Source of the DNA: Candidatus Thiosymbion ectosymbiont of Catanema sp. Cochon2018
Lineage (GTDB): Bacteria; Pseudomonadota; Gammaproteobacteria; Chromatiales; Chromatiaceae
NCBI GenBank assembly: GCA_011392765.1
Contig: WYCW01000004.1
Coordinates: 234,038-298,037 of the forward strand
Direction: 5' to 3'
DNA length: 64,000 nucleotides
Numbering within the stretch: position 1 is the stretch's first letter; the number at the start of each line of letters is the position of its first letter. Below are positions 41,566 through 51,978 of this stretch, piece by piece. The notes under the pieces were generated by a model. The model did no database searches. It was not told the origin of the DNA and saw only the letters and a program-made list of their open reading frames with translations. The position numbers and the translations under genes are program-made.

Positions 41566-43809
41566 TTACTCTTCGGCAGCTCCCCTGATCGGCCCCTGGT
41601 GCAATCCGGCGCCCAGCGCCTGCAACCGTTGGCGCAGCTTGGTCAGGCGCTTGACGGCTACCTCGCGTTTGACCGCTATGCCTAAGGCCTTGGTCTGGGC
41701 GATCAGGACTACCAGCCGTTTGCCCCTGGTCACGGCGGTATAAAGCAGGTTGCGCTCCAAGAGCGTGTAGTGTTGGGTCGCCAGAGGGATGACTACCGCC
41801 GGATACTCCGAGCCCTGGCTCTTGTGTACCGTGGTGGCGTAGGCAAGCGAAATTTCGTCCAGTTCACCCAGCTCGTACTCCACCCGGCGGCCGTCGTACT
41901 CGACCGCGACGAACCCCTCTTCCTCGTCGATCCGCTCGATGCGGCCGATGTCGCCGTTGAAAACCTCCTTGTCGTAGTTGTTGACCGTCTGGATGACCTT
42001 ATCTCCCGGCGCATAGGTCCAGCCGAAGCGGGTGATCCTGGGGGAAGCATCGGCGTTCAGGTGTTGCTGTAGCTCCAGGTTGAGAGAGCGGGCGCCGAGA
42101 CCGCCTTGGTTCATGGGAGTCAGGACCTGGATGTCGTTGACGGGGTCCAGGCCGAAGCGTTTGGGAATTCGTTCGGTAGTAACCTGCAGCAAGCGGTCGT
42201 GGATGAGCTCCGGGGTCTCGCAATCGATACGATAAAAATCGCTGTCCGCCCCCTGGCGGTCCGGGCGTTCGGGCATTTGGCCCTGGTTGATCCGATGGGC
42301 ATTGACGACGATCCGGGACCGGGCCGCCTGGCGGAAGATCTCCGTCAGTCGGACCCTGGGTACCGCGGCGGAGTCGATCATGTCGGCCAGCACCGATCCC
42401 GGTCCCACGGAGGGGAGCTGGTCCACATCGCCTACCAATAGCACCGCAGCATGGTTGGGGATCGCCCGTAGGAGCTGGTTCATCAGGACCAGATCTACCA
42501 TGGAGACCTCGTCGATAACCACCAGATCGGCCGCCAAGGGCCTGTACTGGTCCCGCCGAAAACCCATGCTCCGGGGATCGAACTCCAGCAGCCGGTGGAT
42601 GGTCTTGGCCTCGATGCCGGTGGATTCCGACAGCCGCTTGGCCGCCCGCCCGGTCGGCGCGCATAAGAGCACGGAGACGCCCTTTGCCTGCAGAATGCGC
42701 AGGATGCCGTTGACTACCGTAGTCTTGCCGACCCCAGGCCCGCCGGTGATGATGGTGACTTTACCCTCGATCGTGGCGGCCACGGCGGCGCGCTGGGAAT
42801 CGGATAGCTCCAATCCCGTCTGCCGCTCCACCCAGGGGATGGCACCTTGGGGGTCGATCCGACCCCACACCGGCGGATCGCGCTGCAGACGGGCAAGACT
42901 CATGGCGACCCCCCGCTCAGCCCGCTGCAGGGGGGTGAGGAAGAGCGCGGGTCGTCCCTCGATTTCTTCCGCAACCAGGTTCTCTTCCGTCAGTTCCGCA
43001 GCGATGGCCTGCTCGATAATGGGCGTGGGAATCTCCAGCAGCTCGCCAGCCGACTCGACCAACTGCTGCCGGTAAGCGGCGCAATGACCGTTCGTGGCGA
43101 TCTCCTGCAGCGCATGGCGTACCCCGGCCTGGGCGCGGATGAGCGAGTCGTGGGGAATGCCGAGCCTGCGGGCGATGGCGTCGGCGGTCTTGAAGCCGAT
43201 ACCACGGATGTCGAGCGCCAGCCGGTAGGGATTCTCCCGGACCTTCTCGACGGCTGCGTCCCCATAGGTCTTGTAGATGCGCACGGCCCGGGAAGTGCCG
43301 ACCCCATGGGACTGGAGAAAGACCATGATCTCCCGGATCACCTTCTGCTCGGCCCAAGCCCGAGTTACCCGCTCCTTGCGTTTGGGACCGATGCCCTCGA
43401 GGGTAAGCAGCCGGTCCGGGCTGTCTTCGATGACGTCGAATACCCGTTCGCCGAAGGCCCCCACCAGCTTACGGGCGAAGTGAGGACCGATGCCCTTGAC
43501 CATGCCCGAACCCAGGTATTTCTCGATGCCGTCCAGGGTGCTGGGCGGAATCATCCGCAAATTCAGGGCCTTGAATTGGAGCCCGTGGCGGTGGTCGTTG
43601 ACCCAGGTGCCTTCGCATTCGATGTATTCGCCTGCGGTGACGCTCGCCGCCGAGCCGACTACGGTCACCAGGTCCCGCTGCCCGCGTACCTTGACGCGCA
43701 ACACGCAGAAGCCGCTCTCCTCGCTATGGAAGGTGACTCGCTCGACGGCGCCGGCGAGGCGTTCGGGTACAGCGTCCGCGGAGGTTCCGGGATAACGCGG
43801 GTAGATCAT
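41566..43809 (-). CDS. recD2: RecD2-type helicase
   Basis: 747 residues from ATG 43809. The N-terminus has an OB-like region and tandem helix-hairpin-helix motifs ('[20 protein letters not shown]', '[14 protein letters not shown]', '[20 protein letters not shown]'), absent from RecD1. Motif I is [14 protein letters not shown], motif [12 protein letters not shown], and the C-terminal motif is [13 protein letters not shown] with '[14 protein letters not shown]'. RecD2 is a stand-alone 5'-3' helicase linked to replication stress and mismatch repair. It coexists with RecD1 at 8 kb. The longer open frame to 43923 translates a tandem repeat and is unlikely. Confidence 0.92.
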   Translation of the reverse strand: MIYPRYPGTSADAVPERLAGAVERVTFHSEESGFCVLRVKVRGQRDLVTVVGSAASVTAGEYIECEGTWVNDHRHGLQFKALNLRMIPPSTLDGIEKYLGSGMVKGIGPHFARKLVGAFGERVFDVIEDSPDRLLTLEGIGPKRKERVTRAWAEQKVIREIMVFLQSHGVGTSRAVRIYKTYGDAAVEKVRENPYRLALDIRGIGFKTADAIARRLGIPHDSLIRAQAGVRHALQEIATNGHCAAYRQQLVESAGELLEIPTPIIEQAIAAELTEENLVAEEIEGRPALFLTPLQRAERGVAMSLARLQRDPPVWGRIDPQGAIPWVERQTGLELSDSQRAAVAATIEGKVTIITGGPGVGKTTVVNGILRILQAKGVSVLLCAPTGRAAKRLSESTGIEAKTIHRLLEFDPRSMGFRRDQYRPLAADLVVIDEVSMVDLVLMNQLLRAIPNHAAVLLVGDVDQLPSVGPGSVLADMIDSAAVPRVRLTEIFRQAARSRIVVNAHRINQGQMPERPDRQGADSDFYRIDCETPELIHDRLLQVTTERIPKRFGLDPVNDIQVLTPMNQGGLGARSLNLELQQHLNADASPRITRFGWTYAPGDKVIQTVNNYDKEVFNGDIGRIERIDEEEGFVAVEYDGRRVEYELGELDEISLAYATTVHKSQGSEYPAVVIPLATQHYTLLERNLLYTAVTRGKRLVVLIAQTKALGIAVKREVAVKRLTKLRQRLQALGAGLHQGPIRGAAEE

Positions 43810-43826
43810 CTCCGGTATGGAATGAT

Positions 43827-43876
43827 GGGTGATGAATGATGAGTGATGAATGATGAGTGATGAATGATGAGTGATG
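43827..43876. repeat. Short tandem repeat before recD2
   Basis: TGATGAATGATGAG is repeated about three and a half times in tandem. It lies in the 5' region of recD2 and could vary in copy number. Confidence 0.8.
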
Positions 43877-43912
43877 AATACGGAGCAACCTGCACTCATC
43901 ATTCCGCATTCA

Positions 43913-44497
43913 TCACTCAGCATTCACGAACTCGACCTTGTCGTAGATCTCGGCCAGTACCAGGGTGCAGTCCAGGCTCTCCAGGGGGATCCGGTCTTCG
44001 AGCCCGGTGTAGTCTGTCAGGGTCCAGTGGTCATCCACGTCACGCCGGTAGCACTCCACTCGGACCTGATCCTGGGAGACCAGCAGATACTCCCGCAGGC
44101 TCGGAATACGGCGGTAGAGGGCAAACTTGTCTCCCCGGTCGCAGGCCGCCGTGGAATCGGAGAGGACCTCGATGATCAGGCCGGGGTTGAGCAAGACATC
44201 CCGCCGGTCGTCCAGGAGCTCCGGTTCTCCGCAATGGGCGGCCAGGTCTGGATACGTGCACGCATTAGCAGAGCGGATGAGGACCTTCATGTCATTGGTA
44301 TAGACCTGGCAGGGGCGTCCCTTCATCTGAGCGTGCAGCTTACTGCTGATGTTCACAACGATAATGTTGTGCTCCAGGCTCGCGCCGGCCATGGCGAAAA
44401 CGTCGCCGTCGAGGTATTCGCTGCGCCCTTCGAGAACAGCGCGTTCGTCCTCCAGCCAGTCCTCGAAGCTCAGGAAGGGCTTGGGTTGCAGAGACAT
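43913..44497 (-). CDS. Uma2 family nuclease-like protein, copy 2
   Basis: 194 residues: [20 protein letters not shown], '[20 protein letters not shown]', '[20 protein letters not shown]', '[20 protein letters not shown]', '[20 protein letters not shown]'. The acidic pair (D of YPDL and E of IEVL) and the following K fit the PD-(D/E)XK core. It is the downstream of two tandem paralogues about 88% alike by eye; their upstream and downstream flanks are also duplicated. Confidence 0.85.
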   Translation of the reverse strand: MSLQPKPFLSFEDWLEDERAVLEGRSEYLDGDVFAMAGASLEHNIIVVNISSKLHAQMKGRPCQVYTNDMKVLIRSANACTYPDLAAHCGEPELLDDRRDVLLNPGLIIEVLSDSTAACDRGDKFALYRRIPSLREYLLVSQDQVRVECYRRDVDDHWTLTDYTGLEDRIPLESLDCTLVLAEIYDKVEFVNAE

Positions 44498-44622
44498 GGA
44501 ATCGACTCCGGTAGCGGAAGATTTATCCGCAGATTACGCAGATTCTCACAGATTAAGAGACTGTCTAAAAAAAGATCGGGTAGTGAATACGGAGCAACCT
44601 GCCACTCATCATTCCGCATTCA
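44498..44622. repeat. Duplicated leader and repeat half
   Basis: CATGGAATCGACTCCGGTAG and ATCCGCAGATTACGCAGATT recur at 45207-45265. So the duplication unit is gene plus leader plus half palindrome, about 710 bases. A 'GACTGTCTAAAAAA' MITE end also lies here. Confidence 0.75.
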
Positions 44623-45207
44623 TCACCCAGCATTCACAAACTCGACCTTGTCGTAGATCTCGGCCAGTGCCAAGGTACAATCCAGGCTCTCCAGGGGAAC
44701 TTGGTCATCGAGTCCGGTGTAGTCCGTCAGGGTCCAACGGCCATCCGCGTCGCGCCGGTAACACTCCACCCGGACCCGATCCTGGGAGACCAACAGATAC
44801 TCCCGCAGGCTCGGGATCTGGCGGTAGAGGGCGAACTTGCCTCCCCGGTCATAAGCCGCTGTGGAATCGGAGAGGACCTCGACAATCAGGCTGGGGTTGA
44901 GCAGCACATCCCGGTGGTCGTCCAGGAGCTCCGGTTCTCCGCAATGGGCGACCACATCCGGATACTTGCCCGCATTGGCGGAGCGGATGAGGACCTTCAG
45001 GTCGTTGGTATAGACCTGGCAGGGGCGTCCCTTGAACTGGATGCTGAGCTCGCGGTTGAGGTTACTCACAATCGTGTTGTGTTTCAGGCTCGCACCGGCC
45101 ATGGCGAAGACCTCGCCGTCGAGGTATTCGCTGCGCCCTTCGAGGGCGGCGCGTTCGTCCTCCAGCCAGTTCTCGAAGCTCAGGAAGGGTTTGGGTTGCA
45201 GAGACAT
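44623..45207 (-). CDS. Uma2 family nuclease-like protein, copy 3
   Basis: 194 residues, paralogue of the gene at 43913. Differences cluster in the region after the first helix ('LKHNTIVSNLNRELSIQFKG' in place of '[20 protein letters not shown]'). The same core residues are present ([23 protein letters not shown]). Intact. No evidence for what either copy cuts. Confidence 0.85.
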   Translation of the reverse strand: MSLQPKPFLSFENWLEDERAALEGRSEYLDGEVFAMAGASLKHNTIVSNLNRELSIQFKGRPCQVYTNDLKVLIRSANAGKYPDVVAHCGEPELLDDHRDVLLNPSLIVEVLSDSTAAYDRGGKFALYRQIPSLREYLLVSQDRVRVECYRRDADGRWTLTDYTGLDDQVPLESLDCTLALAEIYDKVEFVNAG

Positions 45208-45507
45208 GGAATCGACTCCGGTAGCGGAAGATTTATCCGCAGATTACGCAGATTCTCACAGATTAAAACGAAACAATTCGAAAAAAAATTTCGACAGCCC
45301 CAGCCGACCATAAAAAATTTGTGGCTCTTTATGGATTCCGGACTGCTGACGATCACGAAAGGGTACCACCGGACACTTTGGCGTGCGGCGGCGGCTTTAC
45401 CCCGACACCGGAAGGAACCCGCGGTGCTCAGAGATACTCGCGCCCGCCACGCCGCTCAGCACGGGCCTTCACCCGTGAGCGGTGCTCACGTTCGCCGTGG
45501 TCGTGAC
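45208..45507. repeat. Repeat remains
   Basis: Half of the 'CAGATTACGCAGATT' palindrome (45237), then a left end of the 332-bp MITE (GGCTCTTTATGGATTCCGG at 45332) without its right end. A 'TGGCGTGCGGCGGCGGC' piece may be its interior. Confidence 0.55.
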
Positions 45508-46595
45508 TCAGTGCTGAGAAAAAGCTGCGTGAAGTCGTTGCAGAACCTCCTCAACGAAACGCTGAACTGGCTGGGCGGGCTTGTTTGGTCACAAGCAAGC
45601 CATTCTGCCAGGCACGTTACCAACTCAAGCACACGGCCTCATCGAGTTCAATGAGAAGGCGGTAGAGACGCTCTACAGCGATGATGATTACCAGCGTTAC
45701 TGGGTTTCCTGACTGCTGGGAGTGACGGCTCTCGAAGGTGCCGCTGCCCGACACGGATGCAGTGCGCGAGGCCTTTGGCACCATCGCCTACAGCAATGGC
45801 CAAAACAGCAAGGTGCAAGGAGAGCACCCCTATGCCTGGCCCTCGGTACTTCATGATCTGTGCAACCGCGTGGCCCCGACGCACGTCTGAGCGGGCTGAT
45901 GCCTATGAGGTGGATCTGGCGGTGGCGCATCTGGAGCATGCCTGCCCGGCGACTTGCCGTTGGCTGATCGCAACTACCCCTCTCCTATCGTCTGCTTTGG
46001 CGGAACTCAGTCAGCGTGGCATCGACTTCGCGATCCGCTGCTCGGCGGCTCCCTCTCAAGCAGGCTCGATTTCATGTTGCGCGGTCAGGTGCCGACAGTT
46101 GCCGTCACGCTCACGCCCTGCTTGCAAAGGCGGCGGACATCTCGCCGCCGTGCTCCTTGCCGATGCGCATTCGCGTGCGCTTCGTGCGTGTGCGCCTGAG
46201 CACCGGGGAATGGAAGTGCTGGTGACGTCTCCAAAGTGACGGCGCACGCTGGCCCACAGCGGATTTTCGCGCGCCTCTTACCACCAGCGCTGGGGGTGTG
46301 GAGAGTTTCTATGGTGCTCAAGACGCGCTTGGCGTTGAGAATTTCACCGGCCTCGGTCCCGGGAGGCGGTGCGCCAGATTTCTTCGCCACCGTCTTCCTC
46401 ACGGCCTGGAGTCGTTGCTCACCGAAAGCGCACAGGTCAACCTCGATGCCAAACCGACCTGCCACCCCAGCAGGTCAACCGCGCTGTCTCCTTCAATGCC
46501 ATCAAAGCGCCAACGCCCCTGCGTGAGCTCATCAGCGATAGAACATCGAGTGCCTTGCGAGCGCCTCACGGCCCTGTTTATGACTAATCCCTGCT
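45508..46595 (+). pseudogene. IS4-family transposase, degraded
   Basis: Pieces in all three frames match one protein: 'EKKLREVVAEPPQRNAELAG', 'CQARYQLKHTA', 'FNEKAVETLYSDDDYQRYW', 'VPLPDTDAVREAFGTIAYSN', 'MRIRVRFVRVRLSTGEWKCW', 'GVESFYGAQDALGVENFTGL' (the Y-(2)-R-(3)-E region around the catalytic Glu) and 'ESLLTESAQVNLDAKPT'. At least five frameshifts. Ends not identified. Confidence 0.75.
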
Positions 46596-46723
46596 CTCAG
46601 CGCTAAGACCGCAACCCCCGCGTCGCAACACCCTCCGCCAGAGGCTTACCTGATTTCTATCGGCGCCGACGCAAGCACTGCTAAATGGGAGTTCGCTGAC
46701 ACTAACTTAATGGCAAGTACCCG

Positions 46724-47561
46724 CTAGGGGAGCGTTCTCAATTGAGCCAAATTATCGCGGATGCCAGGTACAACATCGCCATATAATTCCTGGCGAGTCG
46801 CTCGTAACGGGTTGCCACCCGTCGAAATTGCTTCAGCTTCTGAAACAATCGCTCCACCAGGTTTCGTTCTTTGTACAAGGTCTTATCATAGGCGCGCGGT
46901 TCCTTCCGGTTGCGCCTGGGAGGAATCACCGGCTCGGCGTCCTGGGCCTGGATGACGGCCATGAACTGATCGCTATCATCGCCTTTATCCGCCAACACAT
47001 ACGCCGCCGCAAACCCTTCGATCAAGGCGTTGGCCTGTCCGCATTCCGAGGCTTGCCCACCGGTCAGTATGAACCTCACCGGATTACCCAAGGCATCGAC
47101 CGCGGCATGAATCTTGGTGCTCAAGCCACCGCGTGAGATGCCAACGGCCTCCTGCTCGTGCTTTTTTTTGCGGCGCACCCTGCTGATGAACCCGGATCAC
47201 ACTGCCGTCAACCATCAAATACTCCCAATCCGGGTCCTGAGACAGGGTGGTGAAAATCGCCTCCCAGCGACCGTTGTGAGACCAACGGTTATAGCGCACA
47301 TAAACGCGATGCCAAGGGCCAAATTCCGGCGGCAGGTCACGCCACGGGGAGCCGGTACGCAGAATCCAAAGTACGGCTTCCAGGAATCAGCGATTGTCAC
47401 GTGCCGTAACCCCACGGTCACCGGCTTTTCCCGAGAGCAACGGGGCGATCCGCTCCCATTGGCCGTCACGCAAGATCATACGAGGCATCAGCAGGTTATC
47501 CCAACTCGTTAAAATTGCTCGAATTATATAGGTTAATTTGTCAATTGAGAACGCCCCCTAG
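46724..47561 (-). mobile_element. IS5-family element, parent of the GGGGGCGTTCTCAATTGA MITEs
   Basis: About 830 bp between two CTAG sites. The right end TCAATTGAGAACGCCCCC is the complement of the MITE end; the left end GGGGAGCGTTCTCAATTGAG has one change. A degraded IS5 transposase lies on the minus strand. It cuts the upstream part of the CHAT-TPR gene. Confidence 0.88.
46738..47488 (-). pseudogene. IS5-family transposase with nonsense codon
   Basis: OrfA starts MPRMILRDGQWERIAPLLSG (47488) and runs to an in-frame TGA at codon 34 (47389-47387), where the family has Trp. It then continues 'EAVLWILRTGSPWRDLPPEF' and 'DWEYLMVDGSVIRVHQQGAP'. OrfB (from about 47178) is reached through a run of eight A and reads 'SRGGLSTKIHAAVDALGNPV', 'DKGDDSDQFM', 'YKERNLVERLFQKLKQFRRV' with the catalytic Glu. 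The frame change at the A run is the normal mechanism for this group. The stop codon suggests the copy can no longer move itself or the MITEs. Confidence 0.82.
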
Positions 47562-49566
47562 TACCCTCACCAGCCTCAGCAACCTCGCCGAGCTGTACCA
47601 CGCACAAGGCCGCTATGGCGAGACCGAACCTTTCTTTGTGCGTGCCATCGAGGCCAGCGAGCAGATTCTTGGCCAGGACCATCCGCAAACCCTCACTAGT
47701 GTCAGCAACCTCGCCAAGCTGTATGAAAGCCAAGGCCGCTATGGCAAGGCCGAGCCGCTCTTGGTGCGTGCTCTCGAGGTCAGCGAGCGAGTGTTGGGCC
47801 AAGACCACCCCGATACCCTTACTATTCAGCTCAATCTGGCCTATGTACTGATCAATCGTGGACAGCGGGACTGGGCCGTGCGGGAGCTGCGCCGTATGGA
47901 CGGGCGATTGCGTCGCTTTGTCGGCAATCAGCTCGCCACTACCCACCGGGAGTTGGTCCGCCGTCAATGGTTGGTGTCCGAATCCAAGTTCCAGGATGCC
48001 GTATTCAGTTTCGCCCTACAGTATCCCGAACCGGATGCCTTGCGACTGGCCGCCGATGTACTGCTGCGCTGGAAGCGTTTGGCCGGCGAGGCCGAGGCAT
48101 TGATCGCCCGGCTTGTCCGAACCATCCGAGACCCACAGGTAGTAAAGCTCGCCAAGGAGCTGAGCGAACACCGAGCCGAATTGAGTCGGCTGGTGAACCT
48201 GCCCGTGCCGGAGAAAAAAGCCGCCATTGCTGCCCGTAAGAAGGCCATTGCCGCCGCCCGTTCGGAGGTCGAGCGCCTGGAGGTGGAGCTGGCCGAACTG
48301 AATCCGGAATTCCAGATCCACCTGGCAAATCGTGCCGTCGGCTGGAAACAGGTAAGATCCGAACTGCCTCGGAATTCGGCCCTGTTCTCTCTGCGTGCCT
48401 TCCATCCGATCGACTTTACGACCGGTGACCGCGGGGAACCGCACTGGCTGGCCCTGATGATCCCCGCGGACCCCGGCGACGGGCCCGAACTCCTGCTCCG
48501 GGATCTGGGTCCCATCGGGGCGATGTCCTTGCCTTACCTCATTCTTCGGGAGACCGGCGCCCACGGGGCTGCCCGCAGGCTTTACCAGTTGCTCTTCGGC
48601 AAGCTGGATGTCGAACTGACCAAATACGACCGGCTCTATATCGCCGCGGACGGCGCACTGGATCTGGTGGCCTTCGCGCGGCTGGTGGTTCCGGACGGGC
48701 GCTATTGGGTCAAGCGCCAGGAGCTGCGCCAGATCCGCACGGGCCGAGATCTGGTGCAACAGAATCCGGGCCGGTCGGCAACCGGGGGCATGTTAGTCCT
48801 GGGTGGGGTGGACTACGCCAATTTCCCGGCACCGGAAGAGAAATCACCGCCCCCGATTAATACCCAGGAAAAAACCACCAACCAACTGCTCGCCATGAAT
48901 CTGAACCGGCGCCTGCGTGACGAACGGAAAGGTTTCAAGCACCTGAAGTTCACTGCTACCGAGGCCAAGTTAGTAGGTCAGCTCTATTGGGACCCTGACG
49001 GCTACAAGGCCTAGGTTTGGCAATGCCAAGACGCCTCGGAGACCCGACTCAAATCCCTCGCATCCCCACCACGGATATTGCATCTGGCTACCCAAGGGTT
49101 CTTTTTCGGTCGGAAATCGGAGCGCACCGAGCGGCCCATGACCCTGGCCGGCCTGGCCCTGGCCGGTGCCAATGCCGGCATGAAAGGTAAGCTGAGCCCC
49201 ACCGGCGAGGACGGCGTCCTCTATGCCCTGGAGGTCCAGGACCTTAACCTGGAAGGCACCGAGCTGGTAGCCCTTTCCGCCTGCGACACCGGCAAGGGCG
49301 AAGTGGATTACTCGGAAGGTGTCTATGGCTTGGTGCGCGCCTTTCGCATCGCCGGTGCCCGTAATCTGCTCATGACCCTCTGGCCCCTGAACGACAGCCT
49401 GGCCGCGGATTTCATGCGGGATTTCTATACAACCTGGTTCGAGAATCCCGAACGCCACCCGGCCAAGGTCCTGCGGGAGACCCAACTGGCCTGGATCCGG
49501 GCCAAGGATTCCAGGCGCAGTGATCCGAGCTACTGGGCACCCTATGTCCTGATCGAGGGGCGGTAA
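47562..49566 (+). pseudogene. TPR-CHAT caspase-like protease gene, inactivated
   Basis: The N-terminus is removed by the IS5 at 47561. TPR repeats follow ('LAELYHAQGRYGETEPFFVR', 'LAKLYESQGRYGKAEPLLVR', each ending LGQDHP.TLT). Then a coiled linker and the CHAT protease domain from about 48350 ('YDRLYIAADGALDLVAFARL'). An in-frame TAG stands at 49012-49014; the same frame goes on ('ASETRLKSLASPPRILHLAT'). The catalytic His of HLATHGFF is Gln (HLATQGFF), while the Cys in LVALSACDTG is kept. So three separate lesions: lost start, stop codon and lost catalytic His. Confidence 0.88.
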
Positions 49567-50126
49567 ATTTGGAGTGCGCCGGCAAAGCGGCGCAGTTTGA
49601 ATGGATCCGGGCGGGGTGCGGTACGACCGGTAGTGACCGGGGGGCTCGGCGTTAGGTTCCATACGCGCCGCGGCGACGGCGCTTTCCTTTGCCTGAAGCG
49701 CCTTGGTCCGGAATGAGCACGGCGGTTATCGAGCAGCTCGAATCCAAAGCGGCGGCGGGTATATGCCACTCGGCCAACGCTGTGGTCACACCGGACACCA
49801 TGCGTTCTGGTAGTTACCGGGGTAAAAGGCTGCCGCCGCACTCCAAATTTGGAGTGCGCCGGCAAAGCGGCGCAGCCTGATCGGAATCCAGCTGTATAAG
49901 GTACTATCGTAGTTGTCGGGGGGGTTGGGTGCTACGTTCTGCGCGCGCCGCGGCGACGGCGCTTTCCTTTGCCTGAAGCGCCTTGGTCTGGCATGAACAC
50001 GGCGGTCATCAGACAGCCCGAATCCATAGTGGCGGCGGGTGTGCACCACTCGGCCAACACTGCGGTCACACCAGATACCATGGGTTCTGGTAGGTACCGG
50101 AGTAAAGTTGCTACTGCACTCCGAAT
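49567..50126. repeat. Two tandem copies of a 280-bp palindromic repeat
   Basis: Units 49567-49847 and 49848-50126 are about 80% alike. Each starts TTTGGAGTGCGCCGGCAAAG, has GCGCCGCGGCGACGGCGCTT in the middle and ends near GCCGCCGCACTCCAAA, so each unit is a large inverted repeat. The core sequence recurs within the 332-bp MITE at 30618. They lie directly downstream of the RAYT gene. Confidence 0.8.
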
Positions 50127-50720
50127 CTACCAGTTGCCGGCAGTAACCTCATAGTCATCCTGGACCTGAAGGCGATCTACCTTGAAACTGTAGATCGTCT
50201 TGACCTGGGCAGGTGTGGCAACCCCCTCGAACCAACGGGCCGAACCCCAAGGGTAGTCTCTTGCCTCCGCGACCAGCCCATGTTTGACCGGGTTTCGATG
50301 GACATAGCTCAGGCGTGCGAGGTACGAACGCTCATAGGTTAAGGCGGTCTCCCAATAGTTGTACCAGACCTTGCGCCCCGGAGTGGCATCGAGCCGATTC
50401 ACCCATTTTGCGGTCTTCTCACGCAACAGACCGAGCATAAGGGGTAGGCTCTCGGCGGTTGATTCCGAGCAGTGGCCGATGAAGTGGTAGTGATTCGAGA
50501 ATACCGCCCAAGCCTCGAGCCGCCAGCCGAAATCTTCAGCAACCTTCAGTAGTCCTCGGTGTAGCACACCTAACCGTTCGGGACCGTGAAAATGATGCTG
50601 CTTGCCGTAAGTACCGGCGGAAACAAGAAAGGTCCCACCTTGGGAAAGACGATGTGTTGGTGCATGTGGCCAGGGTGTCCGGATATTCTGTTTCACCATC
50701 GAAGGGGCGATTTGGTTCAT
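50127..50720 (-). CDS. REP-associated tyrosine transposase (RAYT, Y1 HUH family)
   Basis: 197 residues from ATG 50720 (ATG 50699 also possible). The Y1_Tnp domain: 'GGTFLVSAGTYGKQHHFHGP', the histidine motif in 'WAVFSNHYHFIGHCSE' and the catalytic Tyr in 'LARLSYVHRNPVKHGLVAEA'. RAYTs are single-copy, domesticated relatives of IS200/IS605 transposases that bind and cut REP palindromes and are thought to spread them. This gene appears intact, in a region dense in palindromes, with a tandem palindromic pair next to its 3' end. Confidence 0.85.
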   Translation of the reverse strand: MNQIAPSMVKQNIRTPWPHAPTHRLSQGGTFLVSAGTYGKQHHFHGPERLGVLHRGLLKVAEDFGWRLEAWAVFSNHYHFIGHCSESTAESLPLMLGLLREKTAKWVNRLDATPGRKVWYNYWETALTYERSYLARLSYVHRNPVKHGLVAEARDYPWGSARWFEGVATPAQVKTIYSFKVDRLQVQDDYEVTAGNW

Positions 50721-50841
50721 CGGGTCGCTGATTTTAACCGGTGCATTCGGTGAACATTGTATGGGGTAAATGCAGCGCCGAATCCAAAGTGAGGGAAACA
50801 ACCCTGTCGAAACCGCCGCCCTGCCGTGGTAGCCTAACTGT

Positions 50842-51636
50842 ATGACCGCAAAAGACATCATCAGCCGCGATCTACTCAAGCGGCTAACTACCGATTTCGC
50901 GCACCACCTCTTGGGGCTCGAGGCCAAGGCCGTTGAGCTACTGGAGACCCAGGCAGTAGGCTGGGTTGAGCGCAGCGAAACCCGGCACCACGGATAGATC
51001 ATAGACGGAAGCCACTTGCAATGCTGGGTTTCGTACCTCAACCCAGCCTACACGGACATCCGCTTTGCCGGCCACTCCGGACCGATCCGCCAGTTTTTGA
51101 TCTACATCGGGGCCGATCCCCTGACCATGCCGGCGGGCCTCGACGAGCCGGGGCTACTCGACTACCGCTATGGCCTGATCGACATGCATCGCGTCGACTG
51201 TGCCGGCTTGCTGGCCCAGGACGATCCGGATGCCCTGGTGCTGGCCATACTGTGCGACTTCAGGGACCGTAAGCCCCAGGAGGTCGTCACTTACATCGTG
51301 CACCGCTTGTGGGAATTGCTGGGTGCCGACGAGCGGAGATTCCGCGAACACATGATCATGCTGGAGATTCTGTCGAAGAACCGGGATCTCGAGGCGCAGA
51401 TTCAGGAGGCCGAACGCATGTTGACCGAAATCGATATCGAATCTTTGCCGTCTTTCGGCATTGGCTTCGAACGTGGCGAGAAAAGGGGGGAGAAAAGAGG
51501 AGAAGCGCGGGTTGTGCGTCGTCTGTTGAGCCGACATGGCGTCGCGGAAGTTTCCAGGTTGCTCGGTCTTTCAGTGGAAGAGGTGGAACGCCTCGCAGCG
51601 GCGAGAGGCGACGATCCGGCGCATGACAGGCATTGA
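50842..51636 (+). pseudogene. Rpn-like PD-(D/E)XK recombination nuclease gene, disrupted by a repeat
   Basis: The first codons (MTAKDIISRDLLKRLTTDFA then HHLLGLEAKAVELLETQ) stop in a 'GTAGGCTGGGTT ... AACCCAGCCTAC' inverted repeat at 50955-51052. The frame resumes from about 51055: 'DIRFAGHSGPIRQFLIYIG', 'YRYGLIDMHRVDCAGLLAQD', and a C-terminal RGEKRGEKRGEARVVRR helix plus 'HGVAEVSRLLGLSVEEVERL'. The nuclease core between LETQ and DIRF is missing. Its 5' end is the same as that of the chimera at 6981. Confidence 0.75.
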
Positions 51637-51978
51637 TGGGGGCTGACGCGGGCTAGTACGGATGCTCCCGACTGCCGATAATATTGAGCAGTAGGCTTCT
51701 CACGGAAAATTTATCCGCCAATGAACGCAAATGAATCAGAAACCGTTTCCGTCAACGGCACACATGAATAATCAATGGCTTAGAGTCGCTTAATTGGTGA
51801 AAACGCCTATTTTTCGAGGTGCCCTTCAAACGAAACAATCTGTGAGAATCTGCGGACAGAAAAGAGGATGTGATCTTTTGCGACCGATTTGCGTTGATTC
51901 GCGTTCATTTGCGGAAAAAAAATGCTTCCCATGTTATGGGTACTTGGGTACTGCTGTATTAGATGCGGAGACATGATG
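51637..51978. repeat. Repeat block before serC
   Basis: ATCCGCCAATGAACGCAAAT (51710) is answered by GATTTGCGTTGATTCGCGTT (51889). A 'CAATCTGTGAGAATCTGCGG' piece of another palindrome lies between. GGAG at 51967-51970 is the serC ribosome site. Confidence 0.6.
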
